Shown: piece after piece, positions 23,469 through 33,945 of the stretch | Numbering within the stretch: position 1 is the stretch's first letter | Layout of the letters: every line of letters begins with the position of its first letter | Assembly (NCBI RefSeq): GCF_020520425.1 | Contig: NC_079489.1 | Coordinates: forward strand, 88,899,810 to 88,963,809 | Direction of reading: 5' to 3' | Source of the DNA: Spinacia oleracea | Taxonomy: Eukaryota > Streptophyta > Magnoliopsida > Caryophyllales > Amaranthaceae | DNA: 64,000 nucleotides | Notes under the pieces: model-generated | Told to the model about the DNA's origin: nothing | The model's database searches: none | Seen by the model: only the letters and a program-made list of their open reading frames with translations | Program-made: the position numbers and the translations under genes

Positions 23469-24914
23469 CTAACGAATGATTGGAATAGATAATGGACACC
23501 ACTCATCAATTAATTCTTGAAGAGGTGTCATTTTGGTTGTAAGGTCAGAATAAGGGAATTTTGATTCCACAAAATGTACATGTCTAGAGGTGTATATTTT
23601 GTTTGATTTGGGATCAAGACAATAGTATGCACTTTGAGTAGAGGAATATCCGACAAATACACATGGTGTTGATTTAGACTCTAATTTATGCTTAGTATAT
23701 GGTTTTAGCCAAGGGTAAGATAAACAACCAAAACTCCTTAATTTTAAATAATTCGGAGGTTTCCCAAAAAGCTTCAAAAATGGTGACTCATTTTTCAAGG
23801 TAGAGGTTGGAAGACGATTAATAAGATAAACCGCAGTGCAACAAGCATTTGTCCAATACTCTAAAGGCATGGATGCATGTGTAAGGAGGGTGAGACATGT
23901 CTCAACTATATGTCTATGTCTTCTTTCCGAGTAGCCATTATGTTGAGGAGTATGAGGCGGAGTTGTTAGACGAGAGACACCGTCGATGGCTAGATATTCT
24001 TTAAGTGCATCATATTCACCCCCATTATCTGAATACAAAGTAATAATAGGCAACTGAAAGTATTTTTCGACTAGAGCTTTGAAACGAAGAAACACCCCCT
24101 TTGTATCCGATTTTTGTTTCAAAGGATAGAACCATGTATACTTTGTAAAATGATCCACAAAAATTACGTAGTACTTGTACCCATCATGAGAATAGATAGG
24201 AGAAGTCCATAGATCAGTGTAAATATATTGTAGGGGAGATGTAGAGGAGATAGTAGAAATAGAGAAAGGAAGTTGATGACTTTTGTTACAAGCACAAGAA
24301 TTACAATCTAGAGTAGAAATACTAGAAACATTCAAATTATTTTTGGAAATCAATTGCCTAAAAACTTTTGATGAGGGGTGTCCTAATCTGTGATGCCAAT
24401 CAAGAGATGTCGTTTTGGTGCTTACAAAAACGTGAGGTTGAGTGGTTTGTATTTCATAAACTCCTGATCTAACCGGACCTTGGAAGAGAGACACCCCCGT
24501 TTTGATATCTTTCACATGAAAAGAGTTGGGTAAGAACTCAATAGATGCATTATTATCAACACATAATTGAGAAATAGAGATGATGTTCCTTGACATTGAT
24601 GGTACACATAGGACATTATTTAGTTTGATAAGAGAAGAGGAATGGGAGAGAGTAAGAGACCCAATGTGAGATATATGCAAACCTGTACCATCACCAATGA
24701 TTAGCGCCTCGGTGCCATCATAAGGGGCATGGAGAGACAAGGTTTGCAAGTCAGCCGTGACATGGTGAGAAGCCCCACTATCAAGTAACCATGTTGAAGG
24801 AGAGGAGGAGCCGAGCAAGTTTGCGACATGGGTTTGCGGTGCATCATGTCTTTTCTGAAGCACACAGTTGGGAGTGTTGTAAGAGATGGTAAATGGCGTA
24901 TCTGAGTTTGCCAT
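23469..24914 (-). pseudogene. Copia polyprotein, first half: gag remnant, protease, integrase
   Basis: Starts MANSDTPFTISYN, about 50 bases inside the 5' LTR, then passes almost at once into protease (LLDSGASHHVT). GAG-pre-integrase (HHRLGHPSSKVF) and integrase follow (YTDLWTSP, YSDNGGEY, and the Glu in HNGYSERRHRHIVE, giving D, D, E). About 35 residues lie between the start and the protease motif, where a normal copia gag with its zinc knuckle needs about 300. The join is in frame. Ends at a TAG before the RT half. Confidence 0.9.
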
Positions 24915-24967
24915 ATTGTTGGGTGAGGGAAAGAAAGAAAAAAAATTGGATCAAAAGCTCGATACCA

Positions 24968-25183
24968 TATAGAGAATGTTTTGTATTATTGATATTTCCT
25001 TCATTATGTTACAAGTATATATAGTAAATACAAACCTAGAGAATATAAGTCAAAGATATCCTAGGTAATTACGGTAATGAGAAGATATGCTAGCTAGTCT
25101 ATAGGAGTTGATTAAGGAAGATAATTACATGATATTATGAAGATAATAAGGATTGACAATCAAGACTATGTCAATCCTTATCA
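24968..25183 (-). repeat. 5' LTR of young copia element
   Basis: Differs from the other LTR at two sites (aaccTag/aactTag and ataAgg/ataGgg). The primer-binding site begins at 24967 on the minus strand. Confidence 0.9.
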
Positions 25184-25466
25184 TTTTCAACTCATGAGAT
25201 GAAATTACCATTTTACCCCGGGTATGGAGTAATTGTGCCGCTGGTTACCAGCGATGTAGCCTCCCTCCATCTACTACCTTACTCTACGTGCTTAGAGCCT
25301 TAGACACGTTTTGGAGGTCTCACACACTCCAATGACTTTTTTATTATTATATAGGATTGGGCAATCGGCGTTGCATATATCAATTTCCTTGAAATTAAAC
25401 AAAAGCAACAAAGCTTCTTGAAGAAAATATAGTTATCAAGAGAATAAATTTAAGGGTTAGATTTAC

Positions 25467-25733
25467 ATGATAGGTAATATCAGCAGCAGAAAAAATGAGA
25501 GATGAAGAGATACCCTTTGTGATAAATGGGCGGGTTTCAAGCATACCCAAGTACCCTTTCAGAAACTCACCAATGCCATACTTGGACCCGGATGAAGAAG
25601 ATGACGAAGAAAAAGTTTTATAAGAATGTAGAGAGTAAACGGATAAGGTCGGAAGTTTAGAAATTCTGGCGACTTTGCCAACGACATGTGAATCGAGGAA
25701 AGCGTGCCTACGGCGGTGTTGCCGTGTTGGTGG
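25467..25733 (-). pseudogene. MPV17/PMP22-like gene, exon 1, 3' part
   Basis: Reads KYGIGEFLKGYLGMLETRP then FITKGISSSLIFSAADITY, followed by GTAAAT, a splice donor. This is the start of the Mpv17/PMP22 family domain (multi-pass proteins of the inner mitochondrial or peroxisomal membrane). The upstream part of the exon lies 33.8 kb away at 59577-59653, separated by the gypsy insertion. The frame set by the likely start ATG does not match the KYGIGEF frame once the two parts are aligned across the single GGTGG target, so an indel is present as well. No later exons were found; a Helitron end lies 110 bp into the intron. Probably dead before or after the insertion. Confidence 0.75.
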
Positions 25734-26168
25734 TGTTTGGGCTCCCAATTGAATATCAATTGAGACACTAAGTCCAAAGCCCAATGGCTCAAAACAGCAA
25801 CACCAAACCTGCCACAAACCCACATGGCTATTCAGCCATCAACCAAGGCCCAAGGCCCAATAGCAATAAATGACCTATGGGCATTTATTATGCAAACACT
25901 ATAAATAGGCCGCCAAGGCTCACACCTCAAGGTACGTCCAATTTATCGCCTTAAAGACTACTCTTCTAGATAACTTCTCTCTAGAATCCGAGCATCGTTA
26001 TTACTTAGGCATCGGAGGGGCTTTCCTCGGAAACACCCCCGATGCTAGTGATTTTACTCTTGTGCAGGTGAATTCGGACTCGACTCATTCAAGCAAGCAA
26101 GATCTTCAACACACATGAAAGGGCCTTCATTCGAAGCCCATTGTTTCCACCTTTACAACACCGGAACA
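25734..26168 (+). repeat. 5' LTR of outer gypsy element
   Basis: Contains ACTATAAATAGG at about 25909 as a probable TATA box, and the U3-R region used by the element's own transcript. Confidence 0.92.
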
Positions 26169-26171
26169 ATT

Positions 26172-26189
26172 TGGCGCCGTCTGTGGGAA
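26172..26189 (+). promoter_or_regulatory. Primer-binding site
   Basis: TGGCGCCGTCTGTGGGAA starts 3 bp after the 5' LTR; TGGCGCC-type sites are common in Tat-group gypsy elements. Confidence 0.75.
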
Positions 26190-26236
26190 AGAATACTTCA
26201 AAGCCTTGAAAAACACAAACCATCTCCTTCTGCAAA

Positions 26237-27158
26237 ATGGTTAATGATGTTGTCAACAACAATGATGACGATATGATAGTGCGGTCAGATTCAGAATCTG
26301 ATGAGGAGGTGCATCCTCAATCAGTGGCGAGGTCACAGCCAAGCAGAGCTACGACCGCCACAAACGCAGGACCTCTGATTCCATCCAGGGAAGAACTCAA
26401 TGCGGCCATGACCATCATGCAAAACTTCCTCTTCAACGAGAAACAGCAAGGATTGGAAAAAGATCGCAGAGAGGAGAGGAGGACCAAGCGACGGCTGAAC
26501 GAGCCGCTCAGTGTAGAGGTGTCCAGACCCGAACGAGAACTCCCTCCCTTGACAGGAACACACCTAACGTCGAGATGGATGGAAAGCACGTGGGACACCC
26601 AAAAAAGGGCACAACAACAACCAGATTGGTTTGCAAAACCAACACCTACCCCAGCAGCTCTCCAAAGAGGATCGACTGCTCCTAACACTCGGATCCGAAG
26701 CTCGGTACTCAGCAGGTTGAGGCCCTCGGTCCATTCGAGGTTAAGACCTTCGATCCATTCAAGGCTTGGGGTAGGCGAATCAAGTAGATCCAGCGAACGG
26801 CCCGAGGTCAGTAGCCGAGAAAGAAGAAGAGACAGGAGGCATGATCGAACCCCTAGCCCCCGTCGTACGCCCGAGCATTCTAACCACAGAACCCCGGCAA
26901 GCGAAGGCATCAGGGCTAGACTCGGGAAAAGAATCATGACTCCAACGTCATCCCCTTTCTCGGATGAGCTGTTCATGGAAGAAATCCCAAAGGTCAGACT
27001 GCCAGCACGCCTGACATATAGCGGAACCACAGATCCAAGAGATCACATCATCTCCTACGAGCAACAAATGTTCTTGAGCCCCTACTCCGAAGCATTTTGG
27101 TGCAAATATTTCCCAACCACGCTAACCGGAGTGGCGGGAGAGTGGTTCAGATCGCTGC
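26237..27158 (+). pseudogene. gag: Outer element gag, part 1
   Basis: Starts at an ATG 48 bp after the primer site. The N-terminus is acidic, then Arg/Ser-rich with short repeats (RLRPSVHSRLRPSIHSRL). The capsid-like retrotransposon gag domain begins with YSGTTDPRDHIISYEQQM and WCKYFPTTLTGVAGEWF. The frame is open up to 27158, where a solo LTR interrupts it; the matching continuation starts at 28530 in the same frame. It would package the element's RNA. Confidence 0.88.
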
Positions 27159-28524
27159 TGATACACTCATATTTTATATAGTTTTTACCCCCGTCCCGTA
27201 TGCACTTTTCATCTCATTTGAGCTCTTCGGAGCCTATTTTAGTGCTAATGTGTGTTGTGTAGTGTCTATTAGTTGCAGGGCTGTTTTTTATGACAATTGG
27301 TCTTTGGAGGCCCGTTTCCTATCACTCTTGGATGACTACACGGATCCCGAGACATTGCGGGATGATCTAGCCAGCTTCAAAGGGGCCACGAGCGTCAAAC
27401 TTGGCCCAAAGGAGTTGGGCCTAGGCCTCAAGTTCTAACTCAAGGCAAATACGTCAAATTTGAGCTCAAAACCCGTGGCCCCGGTTTTCGTAAACCGGCA
27501 GGTTTTGAGGAACGAAGAAAACTTCTCTTAGATGCGAAATCGGCAGGTTTTGGGAAACTTGTGGCCTCGGTTTTCCCTACCTGATGACTTTAATATACGT
27601 GACTGGGCCGAAAACCGGCCGGTTTCTAGAAACCGGGGTGCTCGGTTTTCGGTCCCATTACGTTTTCTTTTGCTTAGTTACTCCGTAGGATTAAGGGGAC
27701 GCTTATATATATATATTTAGTGTTTTTAGTACGTTTTCTTCTTCTCCGAACTTCGCGTTATTATTTTGCTTAGCTTAAAACTTTGATTTTTATTCTCCAA
27801 ACACTTAGCTTTTAATTAATCAAAGATTCAAAATTTCAGTTAATCGTTCGTTCTTCGTTTTAGGTATTACTTTATTCCTTATTTTATTATTCAATTTGAA
27901 TCATGTTTTTATTTAATATGTTTATTTGGTTGAATTTAAATATGTGTGAGTAGTTGATTTTCTAGGGTTTTGGGAGTCCATGAACGAATGTGAAGGGATG
28001 ATTAATTGTTGTTGATTGTTGGTTTAGCTGTTAATTCCTATTGATTGCCCTTATTTACTTTGCAATTAGATTTGCGCAGGTTTGATTGTATTAGTTTCCC
28101 AATATCAAATTAAGATTCGAGAGATGCAATTTGATATTTAGGCTTGTGTCAATAGGTGGAATTAGGATTAATACGTAGCGAGAGCCCGTTAATTCTAAGT
28201 CTATGATTAGTATCGATTCGAGAGAGCATGCTAGTCTAATTAACTGTTTTATGGATTATTATTGATTGTTGTCATCCTGGAATGTTGTTCATTGGTGAAC
28301 CTATGCCCTAGATTCTTTAATATCTGATTTCTTAATTGTTTAATTATCGTCCTAGTTTTATTATACAAATCAACCCATATTCTTGTTTCCCAATAGTCTA
28401 GAATTGTCGATTAATAGTAGAAAGAACATTGTTTCCCTGTGGATGCGATCCCTGCTTCCCTTGCTATATTTTTAGTTGGTGAACGTTAGGTTTATCTTTG
28501 ATAGGAGTGCGATTTAGCCTGTTA
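27159..28524. mobile_element. Solo LTR (1.37 kb) inside gag
   Basis: Begins TGATACACTC, ends CCTGTTA, and is flanked by GCTGC (27154-27158 and 28525-28529). Removing it and one GCTGC restores the gag frame exactly. It has no coding frame of element type and no second LTR. The end sequence (gatccctgcttccctt...) is typical of large plant gypsy LTRs. The terminal TG...TA is unusual. Repeated 'aaccggc' and 'ggttttcgg' phrases occur at 27480-27650. Confidence 0.8.
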
Positions 28525-28529
28525 GCTGC

Positions 28530-29059
28530 CGATGGGATCGATCAAAAGCTGGAAGAAGTTGAAGAAGAGATTCTGCACGCTGTTCGTGCGCAACAATCCC
28601 CCCGAACGAACCACCGCAGAATTAACCTTGATCCAACAAGAAAGAGACGAAAGTCTAAGAGAATTCATGGCCAGATTCATGAAGGAATCAACAAACATAC
28701 CAAACTTGCAGCCAGACGTGGCCATCTTCGCTTTAAAGCACGCACTCCAGGAGGGGAAATTCCGTGACAAACTTTCGATGAAAAACCCCTCCAAAATAGC
28801 CGACGTGCTCCAATTGGCGGATGCATTCATCAGAACCGAAGAGTTCAACAAAGCTGCTGCAAGGTTGAAAGGATCGTCGGATCCGAAAGATACGAAAAAC
28901 CACCAGAGCAAGCCCGAGGGCAGCTCAAGGAAAGGGAAAGAGAAAGTGGGAGTTAAAGATATGAGCCCGAAGAAAGACGGGAGAAGGGGTGAACTTCAAC
29001 CCAAATACACTAACTACACTCCACTAGCTCTGCCCCGAAAGGAAATTTTTAGCCTCAAC
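28530..29059 (+). pseudogene. gag: Outer element gag, part 2
   Basis: Continues the retrotransposon gag domain (SIKSWKKLKKRF, then QERDESLREFMARF), with a Lys-rich linker after it. Interrupted at 29059 by a 313-bp MITE; the frame resumes at 29382. Confidence 0.88.
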
Positions 29060-29372
29060 TAGACCTGATCAAGATGAGCCCGGCCCGGCCCGCCCGAAAT
29101 TTTTGCGGGTTTGGGCAGAATTTTCCGGCCCGGTTTCCGGGCTTGGCCCGAAAATTTTATTTTTTTGGGCGGGTTTGGGAAACACAAAAATACACTTTTT
29201 AGTTATAAATTTGGCCCGGTCCGAAAATGGCCCGAAAAGCCCGGTAGGCCCGGCCCGAAAATAACGGGTTTGGGCACAAAATTTTGGCCCGAAACTTGGC
29301 CCGGCCCGGCCCGACATAGCGGGCTGATTTTTTACGCTCAAGCCCGGCCCGGCCCGCCATTTAATCAGGTCT
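29060..29372. mobile_element. Mutator-type MITE with GGCCCGG core, inside gag
   Basis: About 313 bp, flanked by AGCCTCAAC (29051-29059 and 29373-29381). The ends are inverted (AGACCTGATCAAG left, AGACCTGATTAAA read inward from the right), followed by inverted runs of GGCCCGGCCC and GGGCCGGGCC. The 9-bp TSD indicates a Mutator-like origin. Long open frames across it arise from the GGCCCGG repeats and are not genes. Confidence 0.88.
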
Positions 29373-29381
29373 AGCCTCAAC

Positions 29382-30164
29382 AGAAATGATGAGAAGTGGA
29401 AGCTACCAGGGAAGCTCAAGTCCAACCCAGCTCGGAGAAACAAGAACAAATGGTGCGAGTTTCACGATGACTTCGGTCACCACACTGAGGAATGCAACTC
29501 GCTGAAAGATAACATTGAGGACCTCGTTCGCCGAGGCTACCTGAAATAATACTTGTTAGACCGAAGGGAGGAAAAAGAAAAGGCCGCAAGCGGCAAACCG
29601 CACGAGCAATCCCAAAAAAGGGTTTACGAAGCAACAGGGCAGAAGAAGAATGACATCCTGGTGGTGTTCAGGGGGCAGAGGTCTGGCCAGGCCAGCAAGA
29701 AACACCTAAGAGCTCTCTCCCATCGAGTCAACTTCAGGGCCGTGGGAGACAGCCAACCACACCCCCCGAACATGAATTTCACTGCTGATGATTGCTTCGG
29801 GGTCCAATACAAACATGACGATCCCTTGGTAATTTCCATGGATCTCAATAACCACAACGTACACCGAGTGTTGGTCGACGGAGGAAGTGCCGTCAACATC
29901 ATCTTCAGAAATTGCTTCGAGCAGCTGATCCTCGAGGAGTCAGAAGAATCGCTGACGAAAGTTAGCTACCCCCTGATCGGATTCAACGGATCCGCAGCTA
30001 TCCCTCGGGGAAAGATCACCCTACCAGTTACGGTTGGCAAAGGCCAAGCAGCGAAAACCCTCCGAGACGAATTCCTAGTGATGGAATGCGACTCAGTATA
30101 CAATGTCATCATGGGGAGAACCATGATTCACAAAATGCAAGCAATCCCATCCACATACCATTAG
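29382..30164 (+). pseudogene. Outer element gag end (zinc knuckle) and protease
   Basis: After the MITE the gag frame gives a CCHC-like knuckle of the Tat type (WCEFHDDFGHHTEECNSLKD), then a TAA at 29547-29549 where Gln is expected. Past the stop the frame stays open to the retropepsin region: VLVDGGSAVNII carries the catalytic Asp with Gly in place of Thr/Ser, a common variant in this group, and VIMGRT is the second conserved loop. Ends with TAG after the protease. The element cannot make a full Gag-Pol. Confidence 0.88.
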
Positions 30165-31441
30165 CTGATGATATAAGTCTCGGACGCAGGATTTGCCGAG
30201 CGAATTAGAGGTGATCAAGAGGTTGCAAGAAGAACCTGCCACACCGCCATCCGAAAGCCTAAATTAGGAGACGGTTCCGAGGCTGAGGAAGAAAAGAAAG
30301 ATCCCCCAAAAGAGGAGAAAGAGGCAAAGAGGAGAAAAGCAGGCACGAGCAGCCTATCTCCCGCGGAGGTTGATGCTCGTCCCCATTGCCGAAGAGGTAA
30401 AAAAGTTGCAAGAGGCTGGATTCATCAAGCCATGCATGTACCCCAAATGGTTGGCCAACGTGGTAATGGTCAAGAAAGCAAACGGTTCTTGGCGAATGTG
30501 CGTGGATTTCACAGATCTGAACCGAGCCTGCCCCAAAGACTGCTATCCCCTACCGAGGATAGACCAATTGGTAGACTCTACAAGCGGCCACGCACTGCTC
30601 AGCTTCATGGACGCCTTCTCAGGGTACCATCAAGTATTCATGCACCCCGATGATAGGGCGAAGACAACGTTCATCACGAGTGCAGGAGTGTTCAACTACA
30701 AAATGATGCCCTTCGGCTTGAAAAATGCCGGCGCTACCTACCAAAGGCTAGTTGATCACGTCTTCGCTGATCAGAAGGGGAGGAACGTCGAGGTTTATGT
30801 GGATGACTCCATCGTGAAAAGCATCAAGGAAGATGACCATGTCAAAGACTTGGCCGAGACCTTCGGAAATTTGAGGAAATACAACATGAAACTGAACCCG
30901 AAAAAGTGTGTCTTCGGGGTGAAGTCAGGAAAGTTCCTCGGATTCATGGTAAGCGAAAGAGGAATCGATGCAAACCCGCACAAAGTCCAAGCAGCATTGG
31001 ATCTACCCGAGCCGAGGACCAAGAGAGACGTGCAGAGGCTAACCGGCAGGTTAGCCGCACTGACAAGGTTCATATCAAAAGCCTCGGACAAAGGAGCTCC
31101 TTTCTTCAAAGCGCTAAAACCAAAAAACCTCCCTGGAGGAGAAGCAGAGCCAATCAAGAAAAAGGGCGTCCCGAGGAAAGTGGATCCCGAGCTGGTACGG
31201 GAACAAGAGCAAAAAGAGGCTTTCCAATAGCTCCGAGCCCACCTAGCCCAACTGCCGACACTGGCCAGACCAAAAGAAGGGGAAACCCTATATTTATATG
31301 TCGCAGTCAGCCCCGGGACCGTCAGTGCAGTACTCCTTCGAGAAGAAGAGAAAAAGCAACAGCCAATTTACTTCACCAGCCGAACACTCACAGGGGCCGA
31401 AACCCGGTACCCACTCATTGAGAAAGTTGCGTATGCAGTGG
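30165..31441 (+). pseudogene. pol: Outer element RT and truncated RNase H
   Basis: From 30165 to 30369 the linker is out of frame and probably deleted in part. RT is open at 30370-31227, with CVDFTDLNRACPKD, MDAFSGYHQVFM, FGLKNAGATYQRL and catalytic YVDD. A TAG (31228-31230) stands where Gln is expected. The same frame then continues into the RNase H-like domain (YLYVAVSPGTVSAVL, YPLIEKVAYAVV) until the inner Tat element cuts it at 31441. The rest of RNase H and all of integrase are missing. Confidence 0.9.
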
Positions 31442-32903
31442 TGTGAGGGGGTCGAAAAAGCGCGAGGCTAATGCGTGACCTTGTCCCTCGTGGGTGTGAC
31501 GATTCTTTTTATTCAATCAAGTGTAATTGGATTTCCTGTGAGTATACACCCAATTGACTAGTAATGTAGGAGTCGCCATTCAGTTTTTAACGACAATGAG
31601 AAAAACTGACAAAACCCGGTTATCGTGACATAAAGGGAGTGCAATTATGTTTGACCATGACGGCCGTAGGTTCCCTTGTGATCCCTGGTGTGGGGATCTC
31701 TCAATATACACCCGCAAGGTAGAGATTGAGGGTTCGGAGGACTGTAACTACCGAGAGGAGTAATTCGCTCGTCGATAACTCCAGAGGCAGGATATCCTTA
31801 CTAGCTCAGCATAAATAATTGAAGGGACATGCGTTAACTATTAAACTAATCTGAGTTGATTTTAGCAATATGCAACATATAATACTAATTCGATCGTGAT
31901 TATCTGATTTAAATAGCATTAAGGGACCTAGCATGATAATCCGATTTCCCAAAAATGTTATATTTATTAGGCGTGATAGAACAATCAGATTAGGTTAGTT
32001 TAGCAGTTCATAAAAAGGATGAGGAAAGCAGTTAAATTATCGAAAAGGGACACATTACGACGCACCCTTGAGAGGTGCGTCACGGTTCTCAGAAAACTAA
32101 CCACTTTGACTTTGCTATTTCTCCTTTTTATTTAACGAATCTCAATAATGGGACAGGATACGATCTGTTCGATTTATGGATCGATTGCGACAGAACGCGT
32201 GAACAGTTTCGCAACGAGAGGCTTAGGCTGAGGGTTGGAGTCAATACTCAGAATATAATTATGTGTTGTTGTGTCGTTTCACGTCGAAACCGGGGGCCTA
32301 TTTATAGGGAAGAGTTCGTGGAAATATAGAATTGCAGAGTTCTAATCCACAAAGAATTAGGAAACGAGACGTACCCAGGTATTTTCAGCGCCCAGGCCTG
32401 GGCGCCGAAGATTTCGGCGCCCAGAGCCAGGCGTTGAAAATAGGGTCTGGGCAGTTTTGTTTAGTCAGATTCGGATTCCTAAAATCCATAGAGTTTGAGA
32501 TTAATTCGAGTCTTTTAGCGCGTATCAATTTTATGACGGAATGCGTCTGGGCCCGTTACGAACTCTAGGTTCGTTAGGATTTTTAATTAATACGTGACTC
32601 TTATTTCCGAATCCTATTAGGAATAGGATTCTCGCGGTTTTCTATCTCATTTAGGAATTATGTTGGAATGCAACACCTAATTCTGACAGGTTTCTATCCT
32701 TTATGATTTGCCACTTTTAGAAGCTACCTTTTACGACAATTACTATTTTTAGCAGGTTTCCATAAATAGCAGGTTTCGGGTGAAATGAAATGGGGAATCG
32801 AGATTCGTTTATTTTATAAGAGATGCGTTGTCAAGTGGAGTTTTTATGCTTTCATCATCGAACCTTTCCCTTGCGGGAATGGGGATAAAAGTAGGTGTCT
32901 ACA
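31442..32903 (-). repeat. 3' LTR of inner Tat element
   Basis: 1,462 bp, TG...CA in the element's sense. It contains one copy of the double-palindrome module (32381-32441). The last 990 bp match the fragment at 50981-51972 with about 20 differences by my count. Confidence 0.88.
32381..32441. repeat. Double-palindrome module, copy 1 of 6
   Basis: About 60 bp: TTTTCAGCGCCCAG, then its complement TGGGCGC, then a second dyad around CGAA-ga-TTTCGG, then CGCCCAG...CAGGCG and TTGAAAA. Other copies are at 34636-34695 (upstream of the antisense gene), 35574-35633 (inside its intron), 37195-37254 (downstream of it), 50143-50201 (leader before gag) and 51920-51973 (other LTR, cut at the chimeric junction). 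All copies lie in non-coding parts of the inner Tat element; the outer Tat element and the copia elements have none. Confidence 0.85.
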
Positions 32904-33355
32904 GTTAGCCCCCACTTTGACTGAGTCTTGGAGTAAGACGATGGTCAAAGTCTTAGACGGAGTGCGTCACACAAGCCATGGTGTATGTGACCTGTTTTGC
33001 GAGGGTCTCACGAGCCCCCGAGTGATAACATTTGACTTAAGGGTCATCACTTGAAGTGTCGACATATCCCTCACGTGTCATTGGGATTTGTCAACTGATA
33101 GTATAGAAACTTCCTCACTTTGTCATTGGAAGGATCTAAAGGTTCGTAGAAACTCCCTCACTTTGTCATTGGGAGTAACTACAAATGTTTTTGAAATTAA
33201 AGCTGTAAAGTGTAATTGGGCCTGGCCAAGCCCAATCACGAGGTAAAACATTTTTAAAGATTCTCATTTTCAGGGCTAGCTAAACGAGAAAACCCCCTTT
33301 GTTTTTATAGGACGTAAAACGAAGGAAAATCCAGCACATCGTTCTTTTTTGGAAA

Positions 33356-33524
33356 GACGGAAAACCAATCCTTTAATTTTTGGAAAAAAGGGAAAACCAA
33401 TCCTTTAATTTTTGGAAAAAGGGAAAACCAATCCTTTAATTTTCGGAAAAATGGAAAACCGATCCTTTGATTTTCAGAAAAAGGGAAAATCGATCCTTTG
33501 ATTTTCGGAAAAAGGGAAAACCGA
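33356..33524. repeat. 31-bp tandem repeat, about 5.5 units
   Basis: Unit close to GGGAAAACCAATCCTTTAA plus TTTTTGGAAAAA, with CAATCC drifting to CGATCC from left to right. Confidence 0.9.
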
Positions 33525-33544
33525 TAAAAGTTATCGCTGCAGCG

Positions 33545-33945
33545 ACTAAGGACCTGCGTTGTTAGTGACGCAGACCCCGCCCGCTGAAGGTGGGCGAGCC
33601 TGTCCGCTGAGGGTGGACGCCCCGTCCGATAGAAGTGGACGAATGTGTTTTGATGTTTTGAAAATAAGGACCTACGCGGTTTGTGGCGTAGACCCCGCCG
33701 GCTGAAGATGGCGAACCTGTCCGCTGAGGGTGGACGCCCCGTCCGATAGAAGTGGAAGAATCTGTTTTGAAATTGATTTTGCTTTTTTTTTTTGAAAATA
33801 AGGACCTACGTGGTTTGCGCCGTAGACCCCGCCGGCTGAAGATGGCGAGCCTATTTTAAATTTGAAGATTTTATTTCTTTCGAAAACTGAGGACCTGTGC
33901 GGCTTAGTGACGCAGACCCCGCCCGCAGAGGGTGGGCGAGCCCAT
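33545..33945. repeat. Array of short hairpins in ~120-bp units
   Basis: Three to four imperfect units, each opening with GGACCTRCG and containing successive small stem-loops: TGCG...CGCA, CGCCCGCTGAAGGTGGGCG, GTCCGCTGAGGGTGGAC and GTCCGATAGAAGTGGAC. Stems of 5-7 bp stay paired although loops and neighbouring bases vary. Confidence 0.8.

Larger units (their letters stand above)
21430..25183 (-). mobile_element. Young Ty1/copia retrotransposon (3.75 kb, gag-deleted)
   Basis: Two 216-bp LTRs (21430-21645 and 24968-25183) differ at two positions by my count, and TTTTC repeats flank the element (21425-21429 and 25184-25188). On the minus strand a TGGTATCGAGC primer site follows the 5' LTR, and a G-rich polypurine tract (GTTTTGAGGGGGAA) precedes the 3' LTR. 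Order is protease, integrase, RT, RNase H, as in Ty1/copia. Short LTRs and overall size suit an Ale/Retrofit-like lineage, but full copies are nearer 4.8-5 kb: most of gag is missing. Confidence 0.93.
20994..25267. mobile_element. Mutator-type MITE split by the copia element
   Basis: Inverted ends share CTACATCGCTGGTAACCAGC and then ACTCCATACCC about 10 bp further in. Direct repeats CATCTACTAC flank it (20984-20993 and 25268-25277). Subtracting the copia insertion leaves about 515 bp. The left half has repeats of ACTGTCATTGTTGTA (21115-21400). The 9-10-bp TSD suits Mutator-like elements. Confidence 0.78.
19085..25356 (-). mobile_element. Helitron (minus strand) with nested MITE and copia element
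   Basis: On the minus strand it begins TCCTATATAATAATAAAAAA after a host A (25356). It ends with a perfect 7-bp-stem hairpin, CCCGTGC-tttt-GCACGGG, then CTAG at 19088-19085 and a host T. Without the nested elements its own DNA is about 2 kb. It carries RPA-like remnants but no Rep/helicase. The first ~50 bp recur at 59978-60026. Confidence 0.72.

Noticed and set aside
26317..27030. 237-codon frame antisense to gag
   Set aside because: Shadow of the gag frame; no homology and no promoter or splice context.
29069..29449. Open frames through the GGCCCGG segment
   Set aside because: Created by the MITE's GC repeats; the MITE boundaries and TSD explain the segment.
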